Assembly: GCA_002215645.1 (NCBI GenBank)
Contig: NGFI01000014.1
Span: 1 to 64,000 of the forward strand
Source of the DNA: Gemmatimonadetes bacterium 2013_60CM_65_52
GTDB taxonomy: Bacteria > Gemmatimonadota > Gemmatimonadetes > Gemmatimonadales > Gemmatimonadaceae
DNA length: 64,000 nucleotides
Direction of reading: 5' to 3'
A model generated the notes under the pieces. The model was not told the DNA's origin and ran no database searches. It was given only the letters and a program-made list of their open reading frames with translations. This document shows positions 50,544-59,358 of this stretch, piece by piece (within the stretch, counting starts at the first letter, position 1; every line of letters begins with the position of its first letter). The translations under genes and the position numbers were made by a program.

Positions 50544-51722
50544 TCAACGCACGTTCACCAGCGCTGAGCGTCCGCCAAATCCGTCGTCTACAGCAGACGC
50601 GCCATCGGGGACCATCCATTCCTTCCCGTCGACCTTGAACGCATACCGGTACTCGCCCGGTGAGAGCCGCACGTCGGCGTACCACACGCCGTCGCCGGCC
50701 CGCGTCGCGGGAATCGGCGTCCACGAATTCCAGTCGCCGGCAAGCTCCACGCGGGAGGCGCCAGGTGCGCGGATCGCGAGTCTCGTAGCGCCGGCGGGAA
50801 CGGCCGGCGCGCCGCGCAGTGGTGCTGGCGCGGAATCGTCGAGACGACGCAGCCCGTGCAGCAACACGCCGATGCTCGCGTAATTGCCGCCCAGCGTGCC
50901 CGAGATCCGATTGCTCGGATAGCTGCCGGCAGCCCCCTGGATGGCGAACGACGGCCCAACCGACCATGTGGCGCTCAGACCGCCGAATCCTTTCTGCTCG
51001 TCGGGCGCATCGCGAAAGCCGCCGCTCACGCCGAACGACATCGGGCCACTCGTGAGCATCCCTGACGCAACGCGATCGACAACGCTGACTCCGGTGACGC
51101 GCGCGTGCTCCTCGCGGTAGCTCACCATCCCGCCCTCACCAGGCCGCGCGCCGGCCACGTTCATCACGGCGCCGAACACTGGACCGGCGCTCGTGTGGGA
51201 CACGGTCATGTCGCGCGTGGCAACGGTTGGCGCGCCCACTACGCCGCCCGGCGTGGTGACCGGCTCGCGGATGCTCGTGGACCCGCTGGCCAGGTGTCCG
51301 CCGGCGAAGACCGTGACGTTCGCCAGCGACGCCTCGAGCGTCGGCGTGAGATCCACGCTTCCGTACGTCGCATCGAAGGACGTCCGGGTCACGGAGCCGC
51401 TCGCGGACGTTCCGAGCGCGACCCCCGTGACGATGGGCAGCCGCGTGCCGAGGCTCGCCGTTCCGCCGAGCGCGCGTGCGTTCGAGCCGAATTGCGTGCC
51501 GCTGAGCGCGAGGCCCGCCGTGAGACGTGGATCGGGCGCCAGCACGACCGAAGGCGACAACGTGATGGCGTTCGATCTGAAGCCGCGCTGGTCAGTGGCC
51601 ACGCCGGCGCTCACGCCGATTTCGCCGCGCATCATCTGCGCATGCAGAGGAGCGGCAACGAGTAGCGCGAGACGCGCGAATGTGGCGAGCGTTGCGCGTG
51701 GCGAATGCAATGGAGGGAACAT
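50544..51722 (-). CDS. Outer-membrane-type protein with C-terminal CBM48/AMPK-type domain
   Basis: A 392-aa protein. The signal peptide ends at PLHAQ. Residues 35-300 are beta-rich with alternating Gly/Ser/Thr strands, like a barrel or autotransporter-type sheet. Residues 310-392 (ATRLAIRAPGASRVELAGDWNSWTPIP...GEYRYAFKVDGKEWMVPD) form a glycogen-recognition (CBM48/AMPK1_CBM) domain with the conserved GDWNSW and YRYAFKVDG. Linking a putative barrel to a CBM48-type module suggests surface glucan binding; this is inference. Confidence 0.75.
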   Translation of the reverse strand: MFPPLHSPRATLATFARLALLVAAPLHAQMMRGEIGVSAGVATDQRGFRSNAITLSPSVVLAPDPRLTAGLALSGTQFGSNARALGGTASLGTRLPIVTGVALGTSASGSVTRTSFDATYGSVDLTPTLEASLANVTVFAGGHLASGSTSIREPVTTPGGVVGAPTVATRDMTVSHTSAGPVFGAVMNVAGARPGEGGMVSYREEHARVTGVSVVDRVASGMLTSGPMSFGVSGGFRDAPDEQKGFGGLSATWSVGPSFAIQGAAGSYPSNRISGTLGGNYASIGVLLHGLRRLDDSAPAPLRGAPAVPAGATRLAIRAPGASRVELAGDWNSWTPIPATRAGDGVWYADVRLSPGEYRYAFKVDGKEWMVPDGASAVDDGFGGRSALVNVR

Positions 51723-51868
51723 GTATGAGGCTTACACTCGATCGTTTCAGACCGTTCCGTTGCAATGTCTAAGCCATTGTGGTACTGTGACTTAGGCCCG
51801 TTTCGCGTGTGATGCGGGTCACCTGCGCATTCTCGCGCTCGCTTGCCTGTCTCGACATCATTCATTGA

Positions 51869-52543
51869 ATGCCTTCCGCACTCCTGTTCGACCTCGACGG
51901 CACGCTCGTCGACTCCATCGAGCTCATCCTCGGCTCAGCCCGACATGCCTTCATCGGGTTTGCCGGACGCGCGCCTACCGACGACGAATGGCGCGCCGAA
52001 ATCGGTCGTCCCCTGCTCAGCGTGATTCGGGAGTACGCACAGGACGACGCCGAGGCCGAACGCCTCCTGGCGCGATACCGTGAGTACCAGTTGCAGCATC
52101 ACGACCGGCTTCTTCACGCATACGACGACATGCTCGATGTGCTCAACGGCTTCGCCGCGGCGGGCCATCCGCTGGCCGTCGTCACGAGCAAGGCCGACTG
52201 GCTCGCGCGACGCGCGCTCGATCACGTCGGAATGAGCGCACTGTTCCCCGTGCTCGTTGGTTGCGACACGTGCGTCAATCACAAGCCGCACCCTGAGCCA
52301 GTGGAGCGTGGTCTCGCGCTGCTGGAGGCGCAGGCCTCGAACGCGATCTACGTCGGTGATTCCCCGCACGACATCGCGTCCGGACGCGGAGCCGCCGTGG
52401 CGACGATCGGCGTCACATGGGGCGCCTTCGGGCGCGCGGCGCTGGAAGCGAGCGGAGCCGACCTCGTGATCGACGCTGTCCGGGAGCTTCCCGAGGCTGT
52501 ACTACGGATGGCCGAGCGGGCGGGCGGCGTTCAAACCTTCTGA
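51869..52543 (+). CDS. HAD-superfamily phosphatase (phosphoglycolate phosphatase-like)
   Basis: A 224-aa HAD hydrolase with nucleophile Asp8 and acid Asp10 in LLFDLDGTLVDS, the cap domain of subclass IA, motif II VVTSK, motif III NHKPHPEP and motif IV YVGDSPHDIASG. Phosphoglycolate or another small phosphoester is likely. Confidence 0.92.
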   Translation: MPSALLFDLDGTLVDSIELILGSARHAFIGFAGRAPTDDEWRAEIGRPLLSVIREYAQDDAEAERLLARYREYQLQHHDRLLHAYDDMLDVLNGFAAAGHPLAVVTSKADWLARRALDHVGMSALFPVLVGCDTCVNHKPHPEPVERGLALLEAQASNAIYVGDSPHDIASGRGAAVATIGVTWGAFGRAALEASGADLVIDAVRELPEAVLRMAERAGGVQTF

Positions 52544-52593
52544 GCCGTTTGAGTATCCCATTCAGTGCACCGAACGGGGTTCCCGGACGATCG

Positions 52594-53160
52594 ATGACGG
52601 CAGTGGCACTTCCTGAACCTGTCCTGACCGACCCAACGACGACCGACCCCGACGTGACGCTCGCGGCGAGCGGGGACCGTCGCGCGTTCGAGCGGCTCTA
52701 CCATGCACACGTCAACCGGGTGTTCTCGCTCTGCGCGCGCATGGTCCCGGACCGCGTGCGCGCCGAGGAGCTGACGCAGGACGTCTTCGTGCGGGCGTGG
52801 GAGAAGCTCCACCTGTTTCGGGGCGAAAGTGCGTTCGGCACCTGGCTCCACCGGCTCACGGTGAACGTGGTGCTGAACGACCGGAAGACGGAGGGGCGGC
52901 AGCGATCGAGGTTCGAGGATGATGAGGAAGGCGATGGCGTAGAAGGGTTGGCGGCGAGGCCGGTCTCACCGGGCGACAGGATGGATCTCGAGAAGGCGAT
53001 CGCAGCGCTGCCGAAGGGAGCACGACGGGTGTTCACGCTGCACGACGTGGAAGGCTACAAGCACGAAGAGATCGCCGAGATGCTCGGCGTGACATCAGGA
53101 GCGACGAAGGCGCAGCTTCACCGGGCGCGGATGCTGTTGAGGGAGGCACTGACGAGATGA
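52594..53160 (+). CDS. ECF-type RNA polymerase sigma factor
   Basis: A 188-aa sigma-70 family protein. Region 2 is at residues 28-95 (AFERLYHAHVNRVFSLCARMVPDRVRAEELTQDVFVRAWEKLHLF) and region 4 at 128-185 (ALPKGARRVFTLHDVEGYKHEEIAEMLGVTSGATKAQLHRARMLLR). Its stop overlaps the start of the anti-sigma factor, so the pair is co-translated. It probably controls the downstream DUF4097 genes. Confidence 0.95.
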   Translation: MTAVALPEPVLTDPTTTDPDVTLAASGDRRAFERLYHAHVNRVFSLCARMVPDRVRAEELTQDVFVRAWEKLHLFRGESAFGTWLHRLTVNVVLNDRKTEGRQRSRFEDDEEGDGVEGLAARPVSPGDRMDLEKAIAALPKGARRVFTLHDVEGYKHEEIAEMLGVTSGATKAQLHRARMLLREALTR

Positions 53161-53957
53161 CGACATCTACGATGATTCTGGATTGCGACGGCTTTGCGAG
53201 TGTGCTCGCGGATTACCTCGAGGGTGACGCGACGCCGGCGGTGCGGACCGCGGTGGAGACGCATGCGGCGTCATGCGCGGCGTGCGGCCAGTTGCTCGAC
53301 GATCTGAACGGAATTCGCGTCGACGCGGCGGCGCTGCCGTCGCTCGAACCGTCGCGGGATCTGTGGGCCGGAATCGCCTCGCGTCTCGAGGCGCGTGTGT
53401 TGCCGCTGGATGCGAAGCGGACAATCGCGCCGGTGCGACGTCGCTGGTACGTCCCAGCCGCGGCAGCGGCGGCGCTCGTCGTCGTAACAGCCGGCGTGAC
53501 GCACTATCTCACCCGGGCTTCGCTGTCCGGTCCGGCGGCGCCCGGTCCTGTGGTCGCCGTGGCAAAGGCGCCGCTGCCCGCCGAGCCGAATGCGCGGATC
53601 GTCTCCACGCAGGTGGAGCAGCCCACCGCTTCGCCCGGCTCGGTGTCCCGCGTGGCGCCCGCAAAGGTGACCCCGGTGCGTTTCGCGAGCGCCGCGGCGG
53701 AGGCCGGAGAGCCTGTGCTGGAGAATGAGATCAGCGCGCTCCGGAAGATCGTGCGCGTCCGTCGCGCACAATTGGACCCACGTACCATCGCGGTGCTCGA
53801 GCAGAGCATCGCCGTCATCGATTCGGCCATCGTGCAGAGCCGCGCCGCCCTGGCGCGTGATCCGGCGAGCGCGTTTCTGGCCACACAGCTCAATCGTTCG
53901 CTCGAGAAGAAGGTCGATCTATTGCGGACTGCAGCGCAGCTTCCCGCAGGCACCTGA
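53157..53957 (+). CDS. Anti-sigma factor with zinc-finger domain
   Basis: A 266-aa protein with the ZAS-type HxxxCxxC (His36, Cys40, Cys43) near the N-terminus, one membrane helix at about 97-116 (YVPAAAAAALVVVTAGVTHYL) and a periplasmic Ala/Pro-rich region ending in a helical domain (VRRAQLDPRTIAVLEQSIAVIDSAI). It is expected to hold the ECF sigma factor at the membrane. Confidence 0.9.
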   Translation: MTTSTMILDCDGFASVLADYLEGDATPAVRTAVETHAASCAACGQLLDDLNGIRVDAAALPSLEPSRDLWAGIASRLEARVLPLDAKRTIAPVRRRWYVPAAAAAALVVVTAGVTHYLTRASLSGPAAPGPVVAVAKAPLPAEPNARIVSTQVEQPTASPGSVSRVAPAKVTPVRFASAAAEAGEPVLENEISALRKIVRVRRAQLDPRTIAVLEQSIAVIDSAIVQSRAALARDPASAFLATQLNRSLEKKVDLLRTAAQLPAGT

Positions 53958-53968
53958 GGATATCTGTC

Positions 53969-55030
53969 ATGAATGGTCTGTTGTTCCGGAAAGGCGTGAG
54001 GAGCGAGGCGCGGCGTCTGCGACCGCTGGCGATCGCACTGATGCTCGCGCTGCCTGCTGCTGCGTTCGCGCAATCGAGCGCCGAGCGAGATCGGGAACGC
54101 GAGCAGGCGCGCATCGAGCGTGATCGCGAGATACGGGAGCGGAACGCTGAACGGGCCCAGGAGCGCGCCGAGCGCGATCGGGAGCGGGCGCGCGAGCGAG
54201 CGGAGCGGGAGCGGGCCGGATCACTGGATACGACCGTGGCCTTCGATGCGCGCGGTGCGGTGACGGTCACCTGTCCGGGCGGAAGCGTGACCGTGACGGG
54301 ATCCTCACTCAACGAGATTCGCGTACATGCGCGCAGCGAGAACGGAGCCATCCGCTTTTCCAGCAGCGGAACGCGCGCCACGCTCGAGCCGGCGTCGGGA
54401 CGCGGCTGCTCCGACGGACAATTCGACGTCACCGTTCCAGCGGGCGCGCGAGTCATCGCCAGCACGTGGAGCGGCTCGGTGACCGTACGGAACGTGCATG
54501 GCGAGATCGACGTCCACTCGCAGAGTGGCGACGTGGAAGTGCGCGATGCCGGTGACCGGCTCGACGTGGAAACACTGTCGGGTGGCGTCTCGGTCTCCGG
54601 CGTGCGAGGGGAGTCGAACATCCATACCATCAGCGGCGACCTCACGCTCAGCGGCGCGCGGGGGAACGTGGTGGTCGAGACCGTGAGCGGCGACCTCGAT
54701 CTGCGCGACGTGATCGCAAAGCAGGTTCGCACGCATACCACCAGCGGCGAGGTCACCTTTCAGGGCCCGATCCTCGAGAGCGGCCGCTACGAGTTCAATA
54801 CGCATTCGGGGGGGATCGGACTCACTCTTCCAGCGGACATTGGCGCGGAGCTGAGCATCGCCACGTTCAGCGGGGGCATCGAGAGTGACTTTCCGATCAC
54901 GCTGACCATGGGGACGCACGGCATCGGCGCGGCACGAGCAAAGCGGCTCACCTTCACTGTCGGGCGGGGCACGGCGCGCATCGTCGCCGAGACCTTCAGC
55001 GGCGACATCACGCTTCGGCGTCACCGGTAA
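53969..55030 (+). CDS. Secreted DUF4097 beta-helix-like protein
   Basis: A 353-aa protein. A signal peptide (IALMLALPAAAFAQ) is followed by a strongly charged R/E coiled-coil (residues 36-82) and then DUF4097 repeats: VTVRNVHGEIDVHSQSGDVEV, LDVETLSGGVSVSG, NIHTISGDLTLSG, VVVETVSGDLDL. It lies in the ECF sigma operon, so surface stress is a plausible trigger. Confidence 0.85.
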   Translation: MNGLLFRKGVRSEARRLRPLAIALMLALPAAAFAQSSAERDREREQARIERDREIRERNAERAQERAERDRERARERAERERAGSLDTTVAFDARGAVTVTCPGGSVTVTGSSLNEIRVHARSENGAIRFSSSGTRATLEPASGRGCSDGQFDVTVPAGARVIASTWSGSVTVRNVHGEIDVHSQSGDVEVRDAGDRLDVETLSGGVSVSGVRGESNIHTISGDLTLSGARGNVVVETVSGDLDLRDVIAKQVRTHTTSGEVTFQGPILESGRYEFNTHSGGIGLTLPADIGAELSIATFSGGIESDFPITLTMGTHGIGAARAKRLTFTVGRGTARIVAETFSGDITLRRHR

Positions 55031-55040
55031 GGAGACGACT

Positions 55041-55871
55041 ATGACGAGACTCATCACACGCGCGACGACGCGACGGTTCGCGGCATCACTCGCCGGCATC
55101 CTGCTGGCGATGCCCGCGGCGCTCCTGGCCCAGGGTCGGCAGACCCAGCACGACTTCACGCTCTCCGAGCACGTTCCGCAGGGCGCCTGGATTCGCGTCC
55201 GAAACGTCAACGGCGAGATGCGGGTTCGATCCGCGAGCGGCGACAAGGTCGAGGTGATCGCGACCAAGTCGTGGCGGCGTGGCGATCCGAAGGACGTCAC
55301 CATCGAGACGAAGAAGAGCGCCGATGGCAGCATCCTGGTGTGCGCGATCTGGGTGGATACGAACACCACCTGCACCGAGGACAGCTACTCGAGCCACAGC
55401 GACCGCCGGTGGGACCGCGACCGCAACAACGACGTCTCCGTCGAATTCGAGATCCGGGTGCCGAAGGGCGTGAAGGTGGGCGTCTGGACGGTGAACGGCA
55501 GCGTCACCGTGGACGGGGTCACGAGCGAAGTGCGCGCCAGCACGGTGAATGGCGGGGTGGACGCCATCAGCACGGGTGGCCCGGTGCAGGCAAGCACGGT
55601 GAACGGCAGCGTCCGGGCGTCGATGGGACGTCTGGACGGAACCGAGGACCTGAACTTCACCACCGTCAACGGCTCCATCGTCGCCGAATTTTCCGGCGAC
55701 ATCGATGCGGACATCGAGCTTTCGACCGTGAACGGGCGGTTTCAGACCGACTGGCCGGTGACCATCACCGGGCGGATCGACCCCCGGCACCTCCGCGCCA
55801 CGCTCGGCAAGGGCGGCCGGCGGATCAAGCTGACGACCGTGAACGGCAACGTGGAGCTGCGAAAGCGCTAG
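55041..55871 (+). CDS. Secreted DUF4097 protein, second paralogue
   Basis: A 276-aa protein with a signal peptide (ILLAMPAALLAQ) and the same repeat type (VRNVNGEMRVRSASGDKVEV, VWTVNGSVTVDGV, ASTVNGGVDAISTGG, TTVNGSIVAEFSG, LTTVNGNVELRKR), lacking the charged coiled-coil of its neighbour. It begins 10 bp after that gene, in the same operon. Confidence 0.85.
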   Translation: MTRLITRATTRRFAASLAGILLAMPAALLAQGRQTQHDFTLSEHVPQGAWIRVRNVNGEMRVRSASGDKVEVIATKSWRRGDPKDVTIETKKSADGSILVCAIWVDTNTTCTEDSYSSHSDRRWDRDRNNDVSVEFEIRVPKGVKVGVWTVNGSVTVDGVTSEVRASTVNGGVDAISTGGPVQASTVNGSVRASMGRLDGTEDLNFTTVNGSIVAEFSGDIDADIELSTVNGRFQTDWPVTITGRIDPRHLRATLGKGGRRIKLTTVNGNVELRKR

Positions 55872-55900
55872 ACGGATGGCTCATCGCTGCCGCTGAGGGG

Positions 55901-55906
55901 TATATT
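55901..55906 (+). promoter_or_regulatory. Putative -10 box (TATATT)
   Basis: GGGGTATATTTCGG lies 29 bp before the Bax-inhibitor gene and matches the box at rnz (CGTATATTTCG) over 9 bases. Confidence 0.4.
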
Positions 55907-55935
55907 TCGGCATCCCCTCATCGGAGCTCCTTCTA

Positions 55936-56616
55936 ATGGGCGTGTCGTACCCAGGCACACTCGTTCTCAGTGGCGAGGAGCGTGCGACGCTCGTGCGCCG
56001 CACATACGGCCTCGTCTTCGTCAGCGTCATCGTCACCGCGCTCGGCGTTCTCTTCTGCATGAGCACGCCGAGTGTCTTTCAGGCTGCCGCTCAGCATCCG
56101 ATCATCACGATGATCGCGATGTTCGCGCCGCTCTGGATGGCCATGCAGGCGCGCCGCGATTACCCGAAGAACATCATCCTCACGCTGATCTTCACGTTCA
56201 TCGAGGGGATTTTCATCGCGCCGTTCCTGGTGTACGCGGAAACGCGCTCGCCGGGCATCATCGGCCAGGCCGGCATTCTCACGCTGTCCACGTTCGGCGT
56301 GCTGTCCCTGTACGCCGTGGTGAGCCGCCGCGACTTCAGCGCGTGGGGCAGCTTCTTCATGATCGGCCTGTGGGTGCTGATCGCGACATCGCTGCTCAAC
56401 TTCTTCTTCCAGAGCGCGCTGGCGTCGCTGTGGATAGCGGCCGGCACGGTGCTGGTGTTCAGCGGCCTGCTGGTGTTCGACACGGCGCGCATCGTCCGGT
56501 CGGGGCAGTACACGGCGGACGACTACGTGCCGGCCGCGGTGAACATCTATCTGGACCTGCTCAATCTCTTCCTGGCCATCGTGAGCTTGCTCGGCGGCGG
56601 GCGAAGGAGAGGCTGA
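55936..56616 (+). CDS. Bax inhibitor-1 (YccA/YbhL) family membrane protein
   Basis: A 226-aa protein with seven hydrophobic helices. GIFIAPFLVYAETRSPGIIGQAGILTLSTFGVLSLYA and VLVFSGLLVFDTARIVRSGQYTADDYVPAAVNIYLDLLNLFLAIV are the BI-1 hallmarks, with the conserved Asp pair that forms the pH-sensitive latch in family structures. Probably a proton-modulated Ca2+ leak or membrane-stress protein. Confidence 0.93.
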   Translation: MGVSYPGTLVLSGEERATLVRRTYGLVFVSVIVTALGVLFCMSTPSVFQAAAQHPIITMIAMFAPLWMAMQARRDYPKNIILTLIFTFIEGIFIAPFLVYAETRSPGIIGQAGILTLSTFGVLSLYAVVSRRDFSAWGSFFMIGLWVLIATSLLNFFFQSALASLWIAAGTVLVFSGLLVFDTARIVRSGQYTADDYVPAAVNIYLDLLNLFLAIVSLLGGGRRRG

Positions 56617-56623
56617 AGAGCCG

Positions 56624-56668
56624 GCGAACGGTGAACCGTTTACGGTGAACCGTTCGCGAGCTTTTCTA
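56624..56668. repeat. Intergenic palindrome (GGTGAACCGT type) and terminator
   Basis: GCGAACGGTGAACCG-TTTAC-GGTGAACCGTTCGC forms an imperfect stem and contains two direct GGTGAACCGT units; CTTTTCTATT follows, so it can terminate the Bax-inhibitor transcript. Related to 19746-19806. Confidence 0.65.
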
Positions 56669-56933
56669 TTCTTGCAGCCAGATCGAGATCCTGCTGGGTA
56701 ATTCCCCCTGCATCGTGCGTCGACAGCGTGCACACGATCCGCGTGTAGCGTATGTCGACGTCCGGGTGGTGGTTCGCGTCGTCCGCCGCCTTCGCCACGC
56801 GGTTCACGAACGCGATGCCGTCGGCGAAGGTGCTGAAGGTGAAACTCTTCGTGAGGACGTCGGCGCGGCGAGCCCATCCCGGCAGCGAACCGAGGGCGCG
56901 CTGAATCTCGAGATCGGAGAGACGAGAAGGCAT
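56640..56933 (-). CDS. 4a-hydroxytetrahydrobiopterin dehydratase (pterin carbinolamine dehydratase)
   Basis: A 97-aa enzyme that recycles the pterin cofactor. The signature DDANHHPDVDIRYTRIVCTLSTHDAGGITQQDLDLA is complete, with active-site His residues in NHHPD and THD. Its last residues (NGSP) and TAA stop are encoded within the intergenic palindrome. No phenylalanine hydroxylase gene is nearby. Confidence 0.95.
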   Translation of the reverse strand: MPSRLSDLEIQRALGSLPGWARRADVLTKSFTFSTFADGIAFVNRVAKAADDANHHPDVDIRYTRIVCTLSTHDAGGITQQDLDLAARIEKLANGSP

Positions 56934-56962
56934 GGAGCCCGGTGTCTGATGTGAGAAGAAGC

Positions 56963-57622
56963 ATGAAAAGTAGCGCACGCACGGTCGTCACGCTCGCGCT
57001 CGTTGGCCTGTGCGTCACCTCGGTGTCGCTGCACGCCCAGACGTCAGCCGGGGGCGTCGCATCGGACACCGTGCACGAGCCCGTGCGTCCCCCGCACTAT
57101 TGGCGCGACTTCACCGCCGGATTTGCGGCCAGTCTCCTGGCGCACGAGAGCGCGCACATCATCACGGCCTACGCCGTCGGCTCACACCCATGGATCGGGT
57201 TCGACAAGGGGCGTCCCACCGTGTACTCGGGGCTCAATGCCGTGCGTGAGCCGCGCAAGCAGTTCCTGTTCTCGAGCATGGGGCTCAACGCGCAGGCCGC
57301 GCTCGACGAAGGAATTCTCGACGCGCCGCATGAGCGGGGCTCCGCCTTCGAGCGCGGGATGCTGGCGAGCGGACTCGCCACGGCGGTGTTCTACGTCACC
57401 ATCGGCCGGACCGCCGCGGTGAGCGACGTGGATTTCATGGCGCGAACCTCCTCGCTCTCCAAGACGGACATCACGTACATCTACGGAGGCATTGCGGCGT
57501 TGCACCTGTTTCGCATCAGCCGTGACGCACACTACGCCGATTTCTTCGTGCGGCCTCAGCCGTCGCCTTCTACCGGCGGACTCCTGGTCGGCGTCCGGGT
57601 CCTTCCCGAGCAAACGCACTGA
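56963..57622 (+). CDS. Hypothetical exported/membrane protein with HExxH motif
   Basis: A 219-aa protein from ATG 56963 (a GTG at 56942 is also in frame). The signal ends at SLHAQ. Near residue 63 is SLLAHESAHIITAYAVGSHP, an HExxH in a hydrophobic helix, followed by FLFSSMGLNAQAALDEG and two further hydrophobic stretches. The motif could bind zinc, but I cannot assign it to a peptidase family, and the third ligand is not evident. Confidence 0.65.
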   Translation: MKSSARTVVTLALVGLCVTSVSLHAQTSAGGVASDTVHEPVRPPHYWRDFTAGFAASLLAHESAHIITAYAVGSHPWIGFDKGRPTVYSGLNAVREPRKQFLFSSMGLNAQAALDEGILDAPHERGSAFERGMLASGLATAVFYVTIGRTAAVSDVDFMARTSSLSKTDITYIYGGIAALHLFRISRDAHYADFFVRPQPSPSTGGLLVGVRVLPEQTH

Positions 57623-57749
57623 CGGCATTACCCCTTCGGTCGTGCCCGCCAGGTGACGCAGGACGCCGCGCACGAGTTTAGCGATAGCGCGCCTTGACCT
57701 GCTCCTCGCTCCTGGGGACGTTTAGGAATACTCCTCCTGCCCATCAAAC

Positions 57750-59294
57750 ATGACACAGCTTCGTTCCATACTTGCCGTCGGAGTTACCGCGCTCCTCATC
57801 GCCTGCGGCGGCGATACGCCCACGACGCCGCCTGTCGACACCACGAAGGCGCCGCCACCTCCGCCGCCACCGCCCGTGGTGGCATCCGTAACGCTGACCG
57901 GACCCGCGAAGCTCACGGTGGGACGCGCCGATACCGTAAAGGCCACGGCTCGCACTGCCGCCGGTGTGACGGTGACGGGAAAGACCTTCGCCTTCACGTC
58001 GAGCAACACCGCCGCGGTCACCGTGGACGCGGCAGGCGTCGTCCGGGCTGCAGGGCCGGGTACCGCGACGATCTCCGGCACGACGGATGGCGTCACGGGA
58101 ACTCTCTCCATCGTCTCCACCGACGCGTCGCTCTTCTCGATGACGCTCACGCCACCGGCAAATCCAATCCTCGTCGGCGGCACGGGTCAGATCGTCGCAT
58201 CGGGAAAGGACTCGTCCGGCGCTTCCGTCGCCATTCGCACCATCACGTGGACCTCAAGGAGTCCGGGCGTCGCCACGGTGTCATCCACCGGTGTGGTCAC
58301 CGGCGTATCCGCCGGCACCGCGACGATTTCAGCGGAGGGCATCACGAACACCGCGATCATCGCGACCACGACCGTCACGGTCGTTCCAGTGCCGATCGCC
58401 GCGGTCGTCATCACGCCGCCACTGGACACCATTCTCCACTTCCGCTTTCCGAAGCAGATCGTCGCCACGGCACGTGACAGCGCGGGCAACGTTCTCCAGC
58501 GTCCGATCACGTACAAGTCGTCCAACGTGGACGTCGCGGTGCTCGACGACTTTGGTCTCGCCACGGCCACCGGACAGGGACCCGTCACCGTCACGGCGAC
58601 GAGCGGCACCAAGAGCGCGAGCGTCAATCTCTACGTGGTGTCGGACTCGGGGCTGTACGTCGCCAGCAGAGGCGGCATTCCGGGCGACTTCTCCACGGCG
58701 TCCATCGACATTCCGAACGCGACGTCGCCCGCGACATTCTCGAAGCTGATCGACACGGACACCGTCACGCGCTTCAACTTCGTCACGTCCACGGGATCGT
58801 ATCGGGTCCGCACGAGCACGTCGGGCGACCCGAACCGCGTCGGCGCCACGCTCGCGGGCATCGCCCTGCAGCTCGGCGCGCAGACGACGCCGACCCCTGT
58901 CACCCTCGGCCCGCCAAGCTCGGTGGTGTCCATCGGCATGAAACCATACACGGCGACCATCACGGCGCCGGCGACCACGGGCGTCAACTCGCAGATCACC
59001 GTCACGTGGAGCTTCGACGAGACGACGCAGCCGTTCAGCTTCTTCCCGGCGCACGCTCCGGCCGGTCGCGTGTACTACTCGTCGTCGAATGGGGTGGACC
59101 TGAGCGGCACGACGGCCGCCGCGACGGTCACGCTGGACCCGAATACCGGCATCGCAATCTTCACGACGACGTTCACGGCACCGTCTACACCTGGTACGCT
59201 GTACATCCAGGTGGTGGGCGACGGCGCGGTGGCGCAGCTCGTCTATCCCATCAAGTTCCTCGGCGTCCCGTACAAGACGATCACCATTCAGTAA
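57750..59294 (+). CDS. Lipoprotein with bacterial Ig-like (Big_2) domains
   Basis: A 514-aa protein with an ideal lipobox (LLIACGG), a Thr/Pro-rich linker containing eight prolines, and three Ig-like domains of the Big_2 type: VTLTGPAKLTVGRADTVKATA..., SMTLTPPANPILVGGTGQIVA... and VVITPPLDTILHFRFPKQIVATA.... A C-terminal domain (GLYVASRGGIPGDFST...) is of unknown type. Presumably anchored in the outer membrane as a surface or adhesion protein. Confidence 0.85.
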   Translation: MTQLRSILAVGVTALLIACGGDTPTTPPVDTTKAPPPPPPPPVVASVTLTGPAKLTVGRADTVKATARTAAGVTVTGKTFAFTSSNTAAVTVDAAGVVRAAGPGTATISGTTDGVTGTLSIVSTDASLFSMTLTPPANPILVGGTGQIVASGKDSSGASVAIRTITWTSRSPGVATVSSTGVVTGVSAGTATISAEGITNTAIIATTTVTVVPVPIAAVVITPPLDTILHFRFPKQIVATARDSAGNVLQRPITYKSSNVDVAVLDDFGLATATGQGPVTVTATSGTKSASVNLYVVSDSGLYVASRGGIPGDFSTASIDIPNATSPATFSKLIDTDTVTRFNFVTSTGSYRVRTSTSGDPNRVGATLAGIALQLGAQTTPTPVTLGPPSSVVSIGMKPYTATITAPATTGVNSQITVTWSFDETTQPFSFFPAHAPAGRVYYSSSNGVDLSGTTAAATVTLDPNTGIAIFTTTFTAPSTPGTLYIQVVGDGAVAQLVYPIKFLGVPYKTITIQ

Positions 59295-59317
59295 GAGAGA
59301 GGTCCATCCGACCTCGG

Positions 59318-59350
59318 GAGAGCGGCGCAAGAGCGCCGCTCTCTTTTTTT
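59318..59350 (+). terminator. Strong Rho-independent terminator
   Basis: A perfect 11-bp stem GAGAGCGGCGC/GCGCCGCTCTC with loop AAGA, then seven T residues. It ends the Ig-like lipoprotein gene. Confidence 0.95.
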
Positions 59351-59358
59351 GTCGACGA

